Shown: positions 1 through 9,130 of the stretch, one piece after another
Layout: each line of letters starts with the position of its first letter
Position numbering within the stretch: position 1 is the first letter of the stretch
NCBI GenBank assembly: GCA_964529175.1
Contig: CAZGVO010000003.1
Coordinates: 186,001 to 250,000, forward strand
Direction: 5' to 3'
Origin: JAAFJM01 sp964529175
GTDB lineage: Bacteria; Bacteroidota; Bacteroidia; UKL13-3
DNA: 64,000 nucleotides
Position numbers and translations under genes: made by a program
The notes under the pieces: model-generated
Told to the model about the DNA's origin: nothing
Database searches by the model: none
Seen by the model: the letters and a program-made list of their open reading frames with translations, nothing else

Positions 1-1347
1 AACAAATCTGACAAAAAAGGTATAGATGCTCAAACAGCTGCTAGAAATGTAGATAAAATTGCTGCAGATGCTTTAAAATATGTAGGTGATTTGAAAGAAT
101 TGCTTATAAAAAATGCTGGCGGAAGAAAAGATGGCAAACCGGATGGAGAAATTGTTGATGCGCCTAATATGGAAAAGCATGCAAACTATTTAATTGTTCA
201 AGGTAAAGGTAAAGAGTTAAGAGAAAAAATTAACAAATGGAGAGTTGATATGTTAGCTGCTTTACCAGAATCTTCTAGAGGCAATGTTAAAAGTGATTTA
301 ATTACTGAAGTTACAAAAGGAAGTACCCAAACTTGGGAGTCTGAATTATTTGAACATTCACCAATGGCAGCAGTGGCTACTTTGTTAACTAAAATTGAAA
401 ATGATATCAAAAATACAGAAGCTCAAGTTTTAGACGAGTTAAATAAAAACTTAAAAACAACCGACTTCATTATTGATAATTTTACAGCAGAGGTTATTCC
501 TACAAAAGGTACTTATGTAAGTGCTGGTAGCAAATATGAAGCTAAAATTTTCTTAGCAGCAAATAGCTCACGTTCTACATTTGACTTAACCGTTAATGGT
601 TCTCCAGTAAAAGTTGAGAATGGATTTGGTATGTACGAAGCTTCAGCTAGTGGTCAAGGTTTGAAAAAATACGAAGGTGTTATTACTCAAACTAAATTAA
701 CTGGTGAAAAAGTATCTTACCCTTTCAAAGGCGAATATTTTGTTACACAGCCAATTGCAGTAGTTTCTGCTACAAAAATGAATGTTGTTTACAGAGCTAT
801 TCCTAATCCAATTGCTATTTCTGTGCCAGGATATGATGCAAGTCAATTAATTGTTAAAGCTTCTACAGGAAATTTAACAAAAGGCGGTAAAAATGGTGAA
901 TATGAAATTTTAGTACCTGCTTCTGATCCTGGTCAAAAAGTTACAATATCAGTTTCTGTGCAAGCTGACGGAGCAACTAAGAAAATGGGTGAAATGGAGT
1001 TTAGGTTAAAAAATATTCCTAAACCAACCCCTCAGTTAGGTGGTATTGATGTTAGTGGTGAAGTTGAAGCTGCTAAAATTAAAGGAGCTAATGCTGTATT
1101 TACTATCTTAAAGGATTTTGCTTTCGAAGGTATTAAATATGATGTAAAAAGTTTTAAAATTATTTACCAACCAAGAACAGGACCAGCTCAGTTTGAAGCA
1201 GTAACAGGTAGTATTGTTCCTCAAAGAATGAGAACTATGTTACAAAATGTTAAACAAGGCGAAAAAGTTTATGTATTGGATATTAAGGCTCAAGGCCCAC
1301 AAGGTTTAGTTCCAATTCCTACAGGTGTAATTGCAGTTTGCAGATAA
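1..1347 (+). CDS. gldM: Gliding motility / T9SS protein GldM (5' truncated)
   Basis: The frame is open from the first base, so the N-terminus (cytoplasmic end and single membrane helix) lies outside the window. About 448 residues remain. They match the periplasmic part of GldM: an alpha-helical region followed by beta-rich domains, with stretches such as KMNVVYRAIPNPIAISVPG and the ending GVIAVCR. In this family GldM pairs with GldL to form the proton-driven motor of the type IX secretion system and spans the periplasm to the GldK/GldN ring. gldN follows after 7 bp on the same strand, the usual gldKLMN order. The family call is from recognised sequence pattern and context. Confidence 0.95.
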   Translation, partial: NKSDKKGIDAQTAARNVDKIAADALKYVGDLKELLIKNAGGRKDGKPDGEIVDAPNMEKHANYLIVQGKGKELREKINKWRVDMLAALPESSRGNVKSDLITEVTKGSTQTWESELFEHSPMAAVATLLTKIENDIKNTEAQVLDELNKNLKTTDFIIDNFTAEVIPTKGTYVSAGSKYEAKIFLAANSSRSTFDLTVNGSPVKVENGFGMYEASASGQGLKKYEGVITQTKLTGEKVSYPFKGEYFVTQPIAVVSATKMNVVYRAIPNPIAISVPGYDASQLIVKASTGNLTKGGKNGEYEILVPASDPGQKVTISVSVQADGATKKMGEMEFRLKNIPKPTPQLGGIDVSGEVEAAKIKGANAVFTILKDFAFEGIKYDVKSFKIIYQPRTGPAQFEAVTGSIVPQRMRTMLQNVKQGEKVYVLDIKAQGPQGLVPIPTGVIAVCR

Positions 1348-1354
1348 TAAAATT

Positions 1355-2215
1355 ATGAAAAAGAGTATAGTATCAATTTGTTTATTACTAACTGTGTTTT
1401 TAAATGTAAAAGCACAAGGTGTATATGACGATTTTATTTACAATCGTCAAGCGGTAAAAGAACGTAAAGTTGTAGCTTGGCCATATTTGCGTGAAGCAGA
1501 TGTTACCAGTTCAAAAAGAGTGATTAGAATGGTTGATGTTAGAGAAAAACAAAACCAAGTAATGGCATGGCCTAAAAATCCTTTGAGTGTAATTGTATAT
1601 GATGCAATTATAAAAGGTAAAATGGTGCCTTACAGAGATGACTCATTGAGTAGTGCTTATACTTTAGAGGATTTATTGAAATTCACTGTTGATACTTCTT
1701 ATGTGGAAAATCCTGATCCAGCTAATCCTGATAACACTATTATGGATACCGTTATAAATACTTTTAAACCGGTAGAAAGAATTAAACGTTACAGAATAGT
1801 AGAAGATTGGATTTTTGACAAAAAGTTAAGTACTTATTTTGTAAGAATTATTTCTATTGCTCCCCAATTTAAACCAATTATTGGTGGAGTTGAATTAGGC
1901 GAACAAGATTTATGTGTTTTAAAATACCATGCAAGAGAAGCGGACCCGAATGTGGCAGTTACTGAAATGGATTTAAGACATTTATTTATCAATTACGAAG
2001 TATTCAACCGTCAGAATGATGCAGCAAGAATTACCTTTGATGATTGGTTTGAGGCAAGAATGTTTTCAAGTTATATCATCAAACAATCTAACGAACAAGA
2101 TTTGTATATAAAAGACAGAGCTGAATTCAAAGATAATGGTGTAGCTGCCATTTTAGAAGGAGAACGTATTAAACAAGAATTGTTCGAAAAAGAACATGAT
2201 ATGTGGGAATACTAA
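1355..2215 (+). CDS. gldN: Gliding motility / T9SS protein GldN
   Basis: The 286-residue protein begins with a signal peptide (MKKSIVSICLLLTVFLNVKA, cut before QG). The mature part has the GldN pattern YDDFIYNRQAVKERKVVAWP and AWPKNPLSVIVYDAI. GldN sits in the periplasm with the lipoprotein GldK and forms the ring linked to the GldLM motor, which is needed for secretion and gliding. The frame also runs upstream to a TTG at 1331 inside gldM, but the ATG at 1355 is directly followed by the signal peptide and is preferred. A strong terminator follows, so this is the last gene of the gld operon. Confidence 0.95.
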   Translation: MKKSIVSICLLLTVFLNVKAQGVYDDFIYNRQAVKERKVVAWPYLREADVTSSKRVIRMVDVREKQNQVMAWPKNPLSVIVYDAIIKGKMVPYRDDSLSSAYTLEDLLKFTVDTSYVENPDPANPDNTIMDTVINTFKPVERIKRYRIVEDWIFDKKLSTYFVRIISIAPQFKPIIGGVELGEQDLCVLKYHAREADPNVAVTEMDLRHLFINYEVFNRQNDAARITFDDWFEARMFSSYIIKQSNEQDLYIKDRAEFKDNGVAAILEGERIKQELFEKEHDMWEY

Positions 2216-2232
2216 TCAAAATACTATAACAT

Positions 2233-2267
2233 AAAAAAGCCTCTACTTAACTGTAGAGGCTTTTTTT
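2233..2267 (+). terminator. Terminator after gldN
   Basis: Perfect stem AAAAAAGCCTCTAC / GTAGAGGCTTTTTT with a 6-base loop, ending in a T-run 18 bases after the gldN stop. Confidence 0.9.
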
Positions 2268-2388
2268 ATGTCTAGAGGTTATATGTTACTATTTTAAAAT
2301 AGCTTCTTATTGTATTCAAGTTTTACCAAATGATTCATAAATTGTTACTTTTTAACACTTTTTATTATGTTCAAATTTGAACAAATAA

Positions 2389-2424
2389 AAAAGGCTATTC
2401 TATTAATTTAGAACAGCCTTTTAT
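2389..2424 (-). terminator. Terminator after metK
   Basis: Stem AAGGCTATTCTA / TAGAACAGCCTT (one mismatch, 6-base loop) lies just past the metK stop. Read on the minus strand it ends in a T-run. Together with the gldN terminator it separates two convergent genes. Confidence 0.8.
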
Positions 2425-2441
2425 TTATTTAGCAAATAAGC

Positions 2442-3695
2442 TTATTTGATTTTGAATGCTTTTTTTACTTTTTCTACATAGTCTAGTTTTTCCCAAGTAA
2501 ATAATTCTACTTTCTTGGTTACTTTTTTACCATCAGGACTAGTAAACACTTTAGTTACAACTTCATTCTTTCTACCCATGTGACCATAAGCAGCTGTTTC
2601 GCTATAAATAGGATTACGTAATTTTAAACGAGTTTCAATTCCGTAAGGAGTCATATCAAAAGTTTTTTCTACCACTTTAGCAATTTCGCCATCAGTCATT
2701 TTAACATTTGAAGTACCATAAGTATCGATAAAAATACCCATAGGCTTAGCAATACCAATTGCATATGAAACTTGAACTAAAACTTCGCTACAAACACCAG
2801 CGGCAACTAAATTTTTTGCAATGTGACGAGTAGCATAAGCAGCACTTCTATCTACTTTACTAGGATCTTTACCAGAGAAAGCTCCTCCACCATGTGCACC
2901 TTTACCACCGTAAGTATCTACAATGATTTTACGACCAGTTAAACCAGTATCGCCATGAGGACCACCAATTACGAATTTACCTGTTGGGTTGATATGGTAA
3001 TTGATTTTATTATTGAATAAATGAGCGTATTTAGGATAGTTCTTTTTAACGCGAGGAATTAATATATCAACGATGTCTTTTTTAATTTTAGCTAACATTT
3101 TAGCTTCTGTATCAAAATCATCGTGTTGAGTTGAAACAACAATTGCGTCAATACGTACAGGCTCATTGTTATCGTTATACTCTAATGTAACTTGGCTTTT
3201 TGCATCTGGACGTAAATACTTAATTGCTTTGTTTTCTCTACGTAAAGCAGCTAATTCAATCAAAATAGCATGAGCTAAATCTAATGCTAACGGCATGTGA
3301 TTAGCGGTTTCGTTAGTTGCATAACCAAACATCATACCTTGGTCACCAGCACCTTGTTCTTCTTTTTTCTTTTTATCAACTCCTTGGTTAATATCGGCCG
3401 ATTGCTCATGAATAGCTGATAAAATACCGCAAGAATTTGCTTCGAACATGTACTCAGATTTAGTATAACCAATTTTGCGAATAACGCCACGGGCTATTTC
3501 TTGTACATCTAAATAAGCTTTTGATTTTACTTCACCTGCAAGAATAACTTGCCCTGTAGTAACTAATGTTTCACAAGCCACTTTCGATTCAGGATCGAAA
3601 GCTAAAAAATTGTCAATTAGCGCGTCAGATATTTGATCGGCTACTTTGTCTGGATGTCCTTCTGATACAGACTCTGATGTAAATAGATATGCCAT
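2442..3695 (-). CDS. metK: S-adenosylmethionine synthetase
   Basis: The 417-residue protein makes SAM from methionine and ATP in the cytosol. It begins with the MetK signature YLFTSESVSEGHPDKVADQI and contains GAGDQGMMFGYA, GGPHGDTGLTGRKIIVDTYGG and GGGAFSGKDPSKVDRSAAY, which carry the ATP, phosphate and metal ligands. The length is slightly above that of classical bacterial enzymes (about 385-400), because of the KKKKEEQ loop and the C-terminal tail. It is a single gene with its own promoter-like element and terminator. No SAM riboswitch is visible in its leader, unlike the methionine synthase locus 5 kb away. Confidence 0.98.
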   Translation of the reverse strand: MAYLFTSESVSEGHPDKVADQISDALIDNFLAFDPESKVACETLVTTGQVILAGEVKSKAYLDVQEIARGVIRKIGYTKSEYMFEANSCGILSAIHEQSADINQGVDKKKKEEQGAGDQGMMFGYATNETANHMPLALDLAHAILIELAALRRENKAIKYLRPDAKSQVTLEYNDNNEPVRIDAIVVSTQHDDFDTEAKMLAKIKKDIVDILIPRVKKNYPKYAHLFNNKINYHINPTGKFVIGGPHGDTGLTGRKIIVDTYGGKGAHGGGAFSGKDPSKVDRSAAYATRHIAKNLVAAGVCSEVLVQVSYAIGIAKPMGIFIDTYGTSNVKMTDGEIAKVVEKTFDMTPYGIETRLKLRNPIYSETAAYGHMGRKNEVVTKVFTSPDGKKVTKKVELFTWEKLDYVEKVKKAFKIK

Positions 3696-3754
3696 TTTTT
3701 ATTTAAATATTTTGCTTTAAATTCCTATAAATAATAAGTTATTGGTAAAAAATC

Positions 3755-3762
3755 CAAATATA
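3755..3762 (-). promoter_or_regulatory. Candidate metK promoter (-7 element)
   Basis: TATATTTG on the minus strand fits the Bacteroidota -7 consensus TAnnTTTG. It would give a leader of about 50 bases before the metK ATG. A TTG lies 22 bases further upstream as a possible -33 element. Confidence 0.5.
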
Positions 3763-3898
3763 TTGTCTATTATTTTAAGAAGCGCAATTTTATGTCTTTT
3801 TTCTTTATTACAAAATATAAATTTAAATGGATTTGTGTCAATTTTATTAAAACATAATCTGATCAATTTTTCTTTTATTTGGAGTAAATATTTAACGT

Positions 3899-4615
3899 AT
3901 GAGAAACTTAGAAGTGGTAGTAAGTCCAGCACTTTTACCCTATTACAATATAAAAGGAAAAGCAGTTATAGTTATTGACATTTTAAGAGCTACCAGTAGT
4001 ATGTGTGTGGGTTTTAAAACAGGAGTTGAAAAAATTTTAACACTTGCTAGCGCTGAAGAATGCAAACTATTTAAGGAGTTCAACTTTGTTATTGCAGCAG
4101 AAAAAGATGCCATTAAAGTGGAAGGTTTTGATTTAGGAAACTCTCCTTTTGAGTTTGAAAACCCTTTATTAGCGGGAAAAAGTATAGCCCTTGCAACCAC
4201 AAATGGAACCAAAGCCATTAAATATGCAGAAGAAAATGGTGCTGCCCAAATAGCAATTGGTGCTTTTTTAAACATTGATACTTTATGTAATTGGTTAAAT
4301 TCAATAAACGAAGATGTGGTTTTATTATGTGCAGGTTGGAAAAATAAATTTAATTTAGAGGATACATTATTTGCAGGAGCAGTGGTACATAAAATTGGGG
4401 TTAGTTTTAAAATTGATTGCGATAGTGCTTTAAGTGCTCAACTTTTATACGAACAAAATAAAGATAATTTAGAGGCATTAGTAAGGAAATCATCGCATGC
4501 CAAACGTTTTGAGCTAAAACATTTGAATACCGATGATATTAAATATTGTTTGCAATTTAACACGGCAAATGTGCTACCCATATTAAAGAACAATTATTTT
4601 ATTAATTTAAAATAA
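3899..4615 (+). CDS. comB: 2-phosphosulfolactate phosphatase family (ComB-like)
   Basis: This 238-residue protein has the ComB family motifs: VIVIDILRATSSMC near residues 23-36, DLGNSPFEF near 80, and SIALATTNGTKAI near 100. ComB hydrolyses 2-phosphosulfolactate to sulfolactate in methanogen coenzyme M synthesis. Many bacteria without coenzyme M carry homologues of unclear role. In Bacteroidota a link to sulfonolipid precursors can be imagined, but nothing in the neighbourhood supports it. It stands alone, divergent from metK, and has no obvious Shine-Dalgarno sequence. The family call is firm and the substrate is not. Confidence 0.85.
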   Translation: MRNLEVVVSPALLPYYNIKGKAVIVIDILRATSSMCVGFKTGVEKILTLASAEECKLFKEFNFVIAAEKDAIKVEGFDLGNSPFEFENPLLAGKSIALATTNGTKAIKYAEENGAAQIAIGAFLNIDTLCNWLNSINEDVVLLCAGWKNKFNLEDTLFAGAVVHKIGVSFKIDCDSALSAQLLYEQNKDNLEALVRKSSHAKRFELKHLNTDDIKYCLQFNTANVLPILKNNYFINLK

Positions 4616-4693
4616 ACCAGCTATTTGTCAAAAACTTGTAATGATTATTTGAAGTTTAAATTAGTGAAATTATAAACTATATTGCACTTAGTT

Positions 4694-7600
4694 TTGAAAA
4701 AAGTACTATTCATATCCGCGTTTATACTTACAAGCCTAATAACCTTCGCCACTCATATAGTTGGCGGGGCTTTTGATGTTCAATGGATAAGTGGAAACAA
4801 CTACCAAATTTCATTACGTGTATTAAGAGACTGTCGTAACGGACAAGCTGATTTTAACAAACCTACCATAAGAATTGGTATCTATCAAAAAAATAATAAT
4901 TCTTTAGTTTCATACTACACATTGAACTACATTTCATTTAAAAAATTGGAATTTATAAATCCAAAATGTGGCGGAAGCACCATTGAATGTACAGAAGAAG
5001 GTTATTACACCGCTACAGTTTCTTTAAATAATTTAACAAGTACTTCTGGCTATTATGTAAGTTGGGAAAGATGTTGTAGAAATAGTATTATCAATAATAT
5101 AAATGCTCCTGGAGATGCTAGTACAGCATTTTATGCAGAAATTCCCGCAAGAACATTTAATAATTCAACACCAAAATATACCAATAATCCAGTAACATTA
5201 ATGTGTGTAGGTGTTCCTTTTACTTATAACTTTAATTTTACCGATGCTGACAAAGACTCTTTAGTTTACTCGATGGTAGATCCATTAAATGGTAATTTAG
5301 ATAAAAATAATAACAATGGCTCGCCCGCTAATCCATATAATCAATCAGGCCCATATGCACCAATTGACTGGATTACCGGATTTAATGCTAATAATGCCAT
5401 TATGGGCACTCCTTCGCTTTCAATAAATAGAAAAACAGGCGAAATATCAGTTACTCCAAATAGCACTGGAACTTATGTAGCAGCTATAAAAGTAGAAGAA
5501 TATAGAAATGGCGTAAAAATAGGTGAAGTAAGATTAGAGTTACAGTTTAATGTAGTAACATGTATACCAAACCCTCCACCCATTATTAATTATAGTGATA
5601 CTGGCTCTACCATTCAACGTAGTTTTTACGAGGTTCAAATTCCAAACTCAATCTGCTTCGATATCAACTCGAGCGATTTAAGTTCTCCTGGAGATTCATT
5701 GTTTATGAATATTACATCTCCTTTTTTTACATCAACATATACTACCCAACCAGTGGTAGAAAAATATGTAGAAGGCTACAGAACCATAGTAAATAGATTT
5801 TGCTGGCAAACTAGTTGTGAACTATCAAAAGTAGGTTCTGTTACATTTACATCTGAAGTAAAAGACAATGGCTGTCCTTTTCCTCGCACTTCAAAAAGCG
5901 AAATTGTTGTTAGAATTTTGCCAATGAAAACCATGCCCCCTCCTATTTTTAATTGTCTTGGTTTATTAGATAACAAAACACAACTAAATTGGTCAGATAC
6001 CAACTCCTCTCCTTACTTAAAAAGCTATAGAATTTATAGAGGCATAAACGATAGCAATTATGTTTTATTAGGTGAATTTGGCAAAATAGTAAATCAATTT
6101 ACCGATAACAATTCGCCCAATAATAGAACCATAAATTATACTTATAAAATTACGAGTGTAAACGAATGCGATTCGGAAGGAGTAGCTTCAAAATATGTGA
6201 GTACCATTGCTAGTATTCCTGCTATTTCAAAAAACGATAGTTTATTAGCCAATATTGCCCAAGATACCATTGAATTTACGGTAAATTCAAATAAATGTTT
6301 TTATATTAAAGCTCAAGATATTGGCGATTCGTTGGTTATGAAAGTAAATTCAACTGTTTTTACCAATGGAGCTGTTAGTCCCACTCCTACTGTAAACAAA
6401 ATTGTTTATGGAAATGATAGCGTAAAAACAGAATTGTGTTGGACCCCATCTTGCGAAGCATACAATTTGAAATACATTCCAATAGATATTGATGTTCAAG
6501 ATTTAAGCTGCCCAATTAGCAACCTGAGTAGTAAGCGTATTTGGTTAAAGGTACTACCGCTCGACCCAATTAATTCTACCGATATGCTTTGCATGACATT
6601 AAGCAGCGATAACCAAACTTATGTGTATTATGGTGATACCACACCTGTAACTTTATTTAACTATTTCTTGGTTTATAGGGGAATTGACAATAAAAATTTT
6701 GCAGTAATTGATACCATAAGAGACAAAACACAAAGGTATTTTTTAGATAAAAATACACCTAATAACAAACAAATTAACTACAGTTACTACATGATTGGAG
6801 TTAATAAATGTGGCGTTATGGGACCACCAAGTGATACCATAACTACGTTTGAACAAATTAATTATATACCTCAACAACAAAGTTTATTTACTGTAACTGT
6901 AGATACCAATGACCACATTGGCATATCGTGGTTTAGAAGTACTGAAAAAGATTTTGCTAAGTACTTTTTATACAAATCAACAGATAATGGAATAAACTTT
7001 AGCAAAATAGAAACATTTGAAAATGTGACAGATACACAATACACTGATAAAGAGATAGATATAAATAAGCAGTCATATTGTTATCATTTGGTAATGTACG
7101 ATACCTGCGATAATATTGGCCCACAAGGCAAAATAGCTTGTTCTATATTTTTAAAAGGAGTTTCAACCTACTTAAACCATGAACTTGATTGGAATAATTA
7201 TATTGGTTGGGCGCAAGGAGTAGATAATTACGAAATTTTAAGACGTTATGTAACTAAAAGTTATAGTTCATTAACCAATCAAAAAAACAATAACTACAAC
7301 GATAAAAACTTTGATACCGATGAAGGCGCTTATTATTATTATGTAAAAGCTACAGAAGCTCCGCCTGATGGTATTCCAAACAGGCCATTGGCACAAAGTA
7401 AATCAAATCAAGTTTTTCTTTACCAACAGCCAAATGTGTATCCACCAAATGCTTTCTCGGCTAATGGCGATGGTTTGAATGACGATTTATATATGGCAAA
7501 TTCATTTGTTAAAACCTATAATTTAAAAATATTTAACCGTTGGGGCCAACAAGTATTTGAAACTAATAACAAAAAAGACCGTTGGAAAGGCGATTTAAAC

Positions 7601-7702
7601 AACACCTCTGTTCAAAACGATGTGTATTTTTACCTAGTTACCTTTACAGGTTTTGACGATTCGGCTTATACCAAACGAGGTAATATTACTATTATTAGGT
7701 AA
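4694..7702 (+). CDS. Secreted modular protein with T9SS type B sorting domain
   Basis: A 1002-residue exported protein. No ATG exists near the start. TTG at 4694 opens directly on a signal peptide (MKKVLFISAFILTSLITFAT) and is preferred over TTG at 4682. The body is beta-rich and Cys/Asn/Thr-rich. Two related modules follow each other at roughly residues 300-500 and 510-730, each with a CW-SC-E segment, an YRIYRG or FLVYRG fibronectin-like strand, a P-NN-INY-Y segment and a V-N-C segment. The C-terminus (PPNAFSANGDGLNDDL, IFNRWGQQVFE, KGDLNN, VYFYLVTF) is the gliding-associated type B sorting domain recognised by T9SS. The function of the body is unknown; adhesin or surface protein is likely. 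Confidence 0.88.
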   Translation: MKKVLFISAFILTSLITFATHIVGGAFDVQWISGNNYQISLRVLRDCRNGQADFNKPTIRIGIYQKNNNSLVSYYTLNYISFKKLEFINPKCGGSTIECTEEGYYTATVSLNNLTSTSGYYVSWERCCRNSIINNINAPGDASTAFYAEIPARTFNNSTPKYTNNPVTLMCVGVPFTYNFNFTDADKDSLVYSMVDPLNGNLDKNNNNGSPANPYNQSGPYAPIDWITGFNANNAIMGTPSLSINRKTGEISVTPNSTGTYVAAIKVEEYRNGVKIGEVRLELQFNVVTCIPNPPPIINYSDTGSTIQRSFYEVQIPNSICFDINSSDLSSPGDSLFMNITSPFFTSTYTTQPVVEKYVEGYRTIVNRFCWQTSCELSKVGSVTFTSEVKDNGCPFPRTSKSEIVVRILPMKTMPPPIFNCLGLLDNKTQLNWSDTNSSPYLKSYRIYRGINDSNYVLLGEFGKIVNQFTDNNSPNNRTINYTYKITSVNECDSEGVASKYVSTIASIPAISKNDSLLANIAQDTIEFTVNSNKCFYIKAQDIGDSLVMKVNSTVFTNGAVSPTPTVNKIVYGNDSVKTELCWTPSCEAYNLKYIPIDIDVQDLSCPISNLSSKRIWLKVLPLDPINSTDMLCMTLSSDNQTYVYYGDTTPVTLFNYFLVYRGIDNKNFAVIDTIRDKTQRYFLDKNTPNNKQINYSYYMIGVNKCGVMGPPSDTITTFEQINYIPQQQSLFTVTVDTNDHIGISWFRSTEKDFAKYFLYKSTDNGINFSKIETFENVTDTQYTDKEIDINKQSYCYHLVMYDTCDNIGPQGKIACSIFLKGVSTYLNHELDWNNYIGWAQGVDNYEILRRYVTKSYSSLTNQKNNNYNDKNFDTDEGAYYYYVKATEAPPDGIPNRPLAQSKSNQVFLYQQPNVYPPNAFSANGDGLNDDLYMANSFVKTYNLKIFNRWGQQVFETNNKKDRWKGDLNNTSVQNDVYFYLVTFTGFDDSAYTKRGNITIIR

Positions 7703-7790
7703 ATAAATTTTACTGCACTGTATTTAGTTGGTTACATTATTAATATTAATTTTTATAATTAAATAATGTAATACATTTTACTAAAAGTTT

Positions 7791-7797
7791 TATCTTG
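7791..7797 (+). promoter_or_regulatory. Candidate corA promoter (-7 like)
   Basis: TATCTTG, followed by CCCGCC and the ATG at 7804, resembles the TAnnTTTG element with one base missing. It implies a very short or absent leader. Confidence 0.35.
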
Positions 7798-7803
7798 CCC
7801 GCC

Positions 7804-8748
7804 ATGATTCGTATTTTTTATAAACAAGATGAAAAAATATTAAAAGATAACGATTTAAAACGTTTAGACTCACTTTCGAATATTATGTGGGTTGACATGC
7901 AAGCGCCTACTAGTGAAGAAGAAGAGTGGATTGAAAGCAAAACTAGCATAAGCATACAAACGCCTCAAGAAATAGCTGAAATTGAAAGTAGTTCGAGGTA
8001 TTTTGAACGTAATAATGAAATTACTGCTAATAGCAATTTTTTGCGTTTAGAGAATGGACAATACGAAAAACATGCAGTTTCGTTTATTATAAAAGATAGT
8101 GTGCTTTACACTTTTCGCCAAGCAGACCTCTCAACCTTTGCCGATGTAGTGCGCAAAATGAAAGCCAATAGCGAAATGTTTAACTCTGGTTTTGATGTAT
8201 TGATGAGTTTACAAGAAACTCGCATTGACTTAGAAGCCGATTTAATTGAACGTGTATCGAATGAAATTACAGTATTTAGCCGCACTTTAAGTACCGATAG
8301 AAATACCAATAGTGAGTTCCTATTAGATATTACTGATTTACAGGAAAGTACCATGATGCTTAGAGAAAGTATGATTGATAAACAACGTGTACTTTCTAAT
8401 TTATTAAAAAGCAGTCTTTTCCCGGAGGACAGAAAAGTTAGGTTAAGAATAATTTTGAAGGATATTCAATCCCTAATAGAATACAGTGCATTTAACTTTG
8501 AGCGTTTGGAGTTTTTACAAAATACCTTAACCGGTTTAATTAACTTGGAGCAAAATAAAGTGTTAAAGCGTTTCACTGTATTTTCAATCGCGTTTTTACC
8601 ACCAACACTTATATCGGGTATGTTTGGTATGAACTTTAGCAACATACCTGGTGCCAATCAGCCGTTAGGATTTTTTATCTGCATCATAGCCATGATTGTT
8701 TCATCGGGTGCTGTGCTACTTACCTTTAAGAAAAAAGGCTGGATTTAA
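7804..8748 (+). CDS. corA: CorA-family divalent metal transporter
   Basis: The protein has 314 residues from the ATG at 7804. A TTG nine bases upstream is in frame but overlaps the promoter-like element. It has a long acidic, helical cytoplasmic domain and then two C-terminal membrane helices. The first helix (FTVFSIAFLPPTLISGMFG) ends in the diagnostic GMN selectivity motif (GMFGMNFSN), and the last ends in KKKGWI. CorA proteins form pentameric channels for Mg2+ or, in some branches, Co2+/Ni2+/Zn2+. The ion cannot be decided here. It is a single gene. Confidence 0.93.
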   Translation: MIRIFYKQDEKILKDNDLKRLDSLSNIMWVDMQAPTSEEEEWIESKTSISIQTPQEIAEIESSSRYFERNNEITANSNFLRLENGQYEKHAVSFIIKDSVLYTFRQADLSTFADVVRKMKANSEMFNSGFDVLMSLQETRIDLEADLIERVSNEITVFSRTLSTDRNTNSEFLLDITDLQESTMMLRESMIDKQRVLSNLLKSSLFPEDRKVRLRIILKDIQSLIEYSAFNFERLEFLQNTLTGLINLEQNKVLKRFTVFSIAFLPPTLISGMFGMNFSNIPGANQPLGFFICIIAMIVSSGAVLLTFKKKGWI

Positions 8749-8864
8749 TTTAGTCGGAGTTCGGAATGGTAAAAATTCGGAATGAGATAATTGTTTTACT
8801 TACTTTCTAAACTTTCAACTTTGTAATTTTTAAATCTTTTAATTTTTTAAATCTTACATTTTTT

Positions 8865-8872
8865 TATATTTG
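8865..8872 (+). promoter_or_regulatory. Promoter -7 element for the SAM-riboswitch transcript
   Basis: TATATTTG matches TAnnTTTG. It lies six bases before the 5' strand of riboswitch helix P1, where transcription would be expected to start. No clear -33 TTG is present. Confidence 0.7.
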
Positions 8873-8877
8873 CCACA

Positions 8878-8979
8878 CTTATCCAGAAAGACGGAGGGAA
8901 TAGGCCCTATGATGTCTTGGCAAAACTACCCCAAGTAGCAGAGTGCCAATACCTATCTCCAAAAGAGAGAACTGATAAG
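8878..8979 (+). ncRNA. SAM-I (S-box) riboswitch upstream of methionine synthase
   Basis: P1 is formed by CTTATC (8878-8883) and GATAAG (8974-8979). Between them are the S-box core segments ACGGAGGGAA, GGCCCTATGATG and TTGGCAA, then P3 (CTACCCCAAGTAG) and the P4 arm. It binds SAM and lowers expression of methionine genes. About 150 bases separate P1 from the metH-N start. I see no U-tract terminator there, so the mode of control (transcription or translation) is unresolved. The rest of the 8749-9112 gap holds the repeat described next and nothing else I recognise. Confidence 0.93.
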
Positions 8980-9047
8980 TGAATGAATGCCTCGGTCACG
9001 AGTAGCTATCAAACACCCAATCGGAAAAAGTTTACTGGAAAAGTCAA

Positions 9048-9118
9048 TAGCTAATAGACCATAGTCCATTGCTTTTGAATTTATTAACCTATGGTCTAAT
9101 AAACCATGGACTATGGAC
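9048..9118 (+). repeat. ATAGACCATGGAC-family repeat between riboswitch and metH
   Basis: Inverted arms ATAGACCATAGTCCAT and CCATGGACTATGGAC, with a further CTATGGTCTA inside, can fold into a hairpin. Related sequence recurs at 10108-10195, 10587-10717, 24241-24262 and 34709-34760. The ATG at 9113 is inside the repeat. Confidence 0.75.
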
Positions 9119-9130
9119 ATTGTTATAAAA

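Noticed and set aside
1331..1354. Upstream TTG start for gldN
   Set aside because: It lies inside gldM and would put eight residues before the signal peptide; the ATG at 1355 is the natural start.
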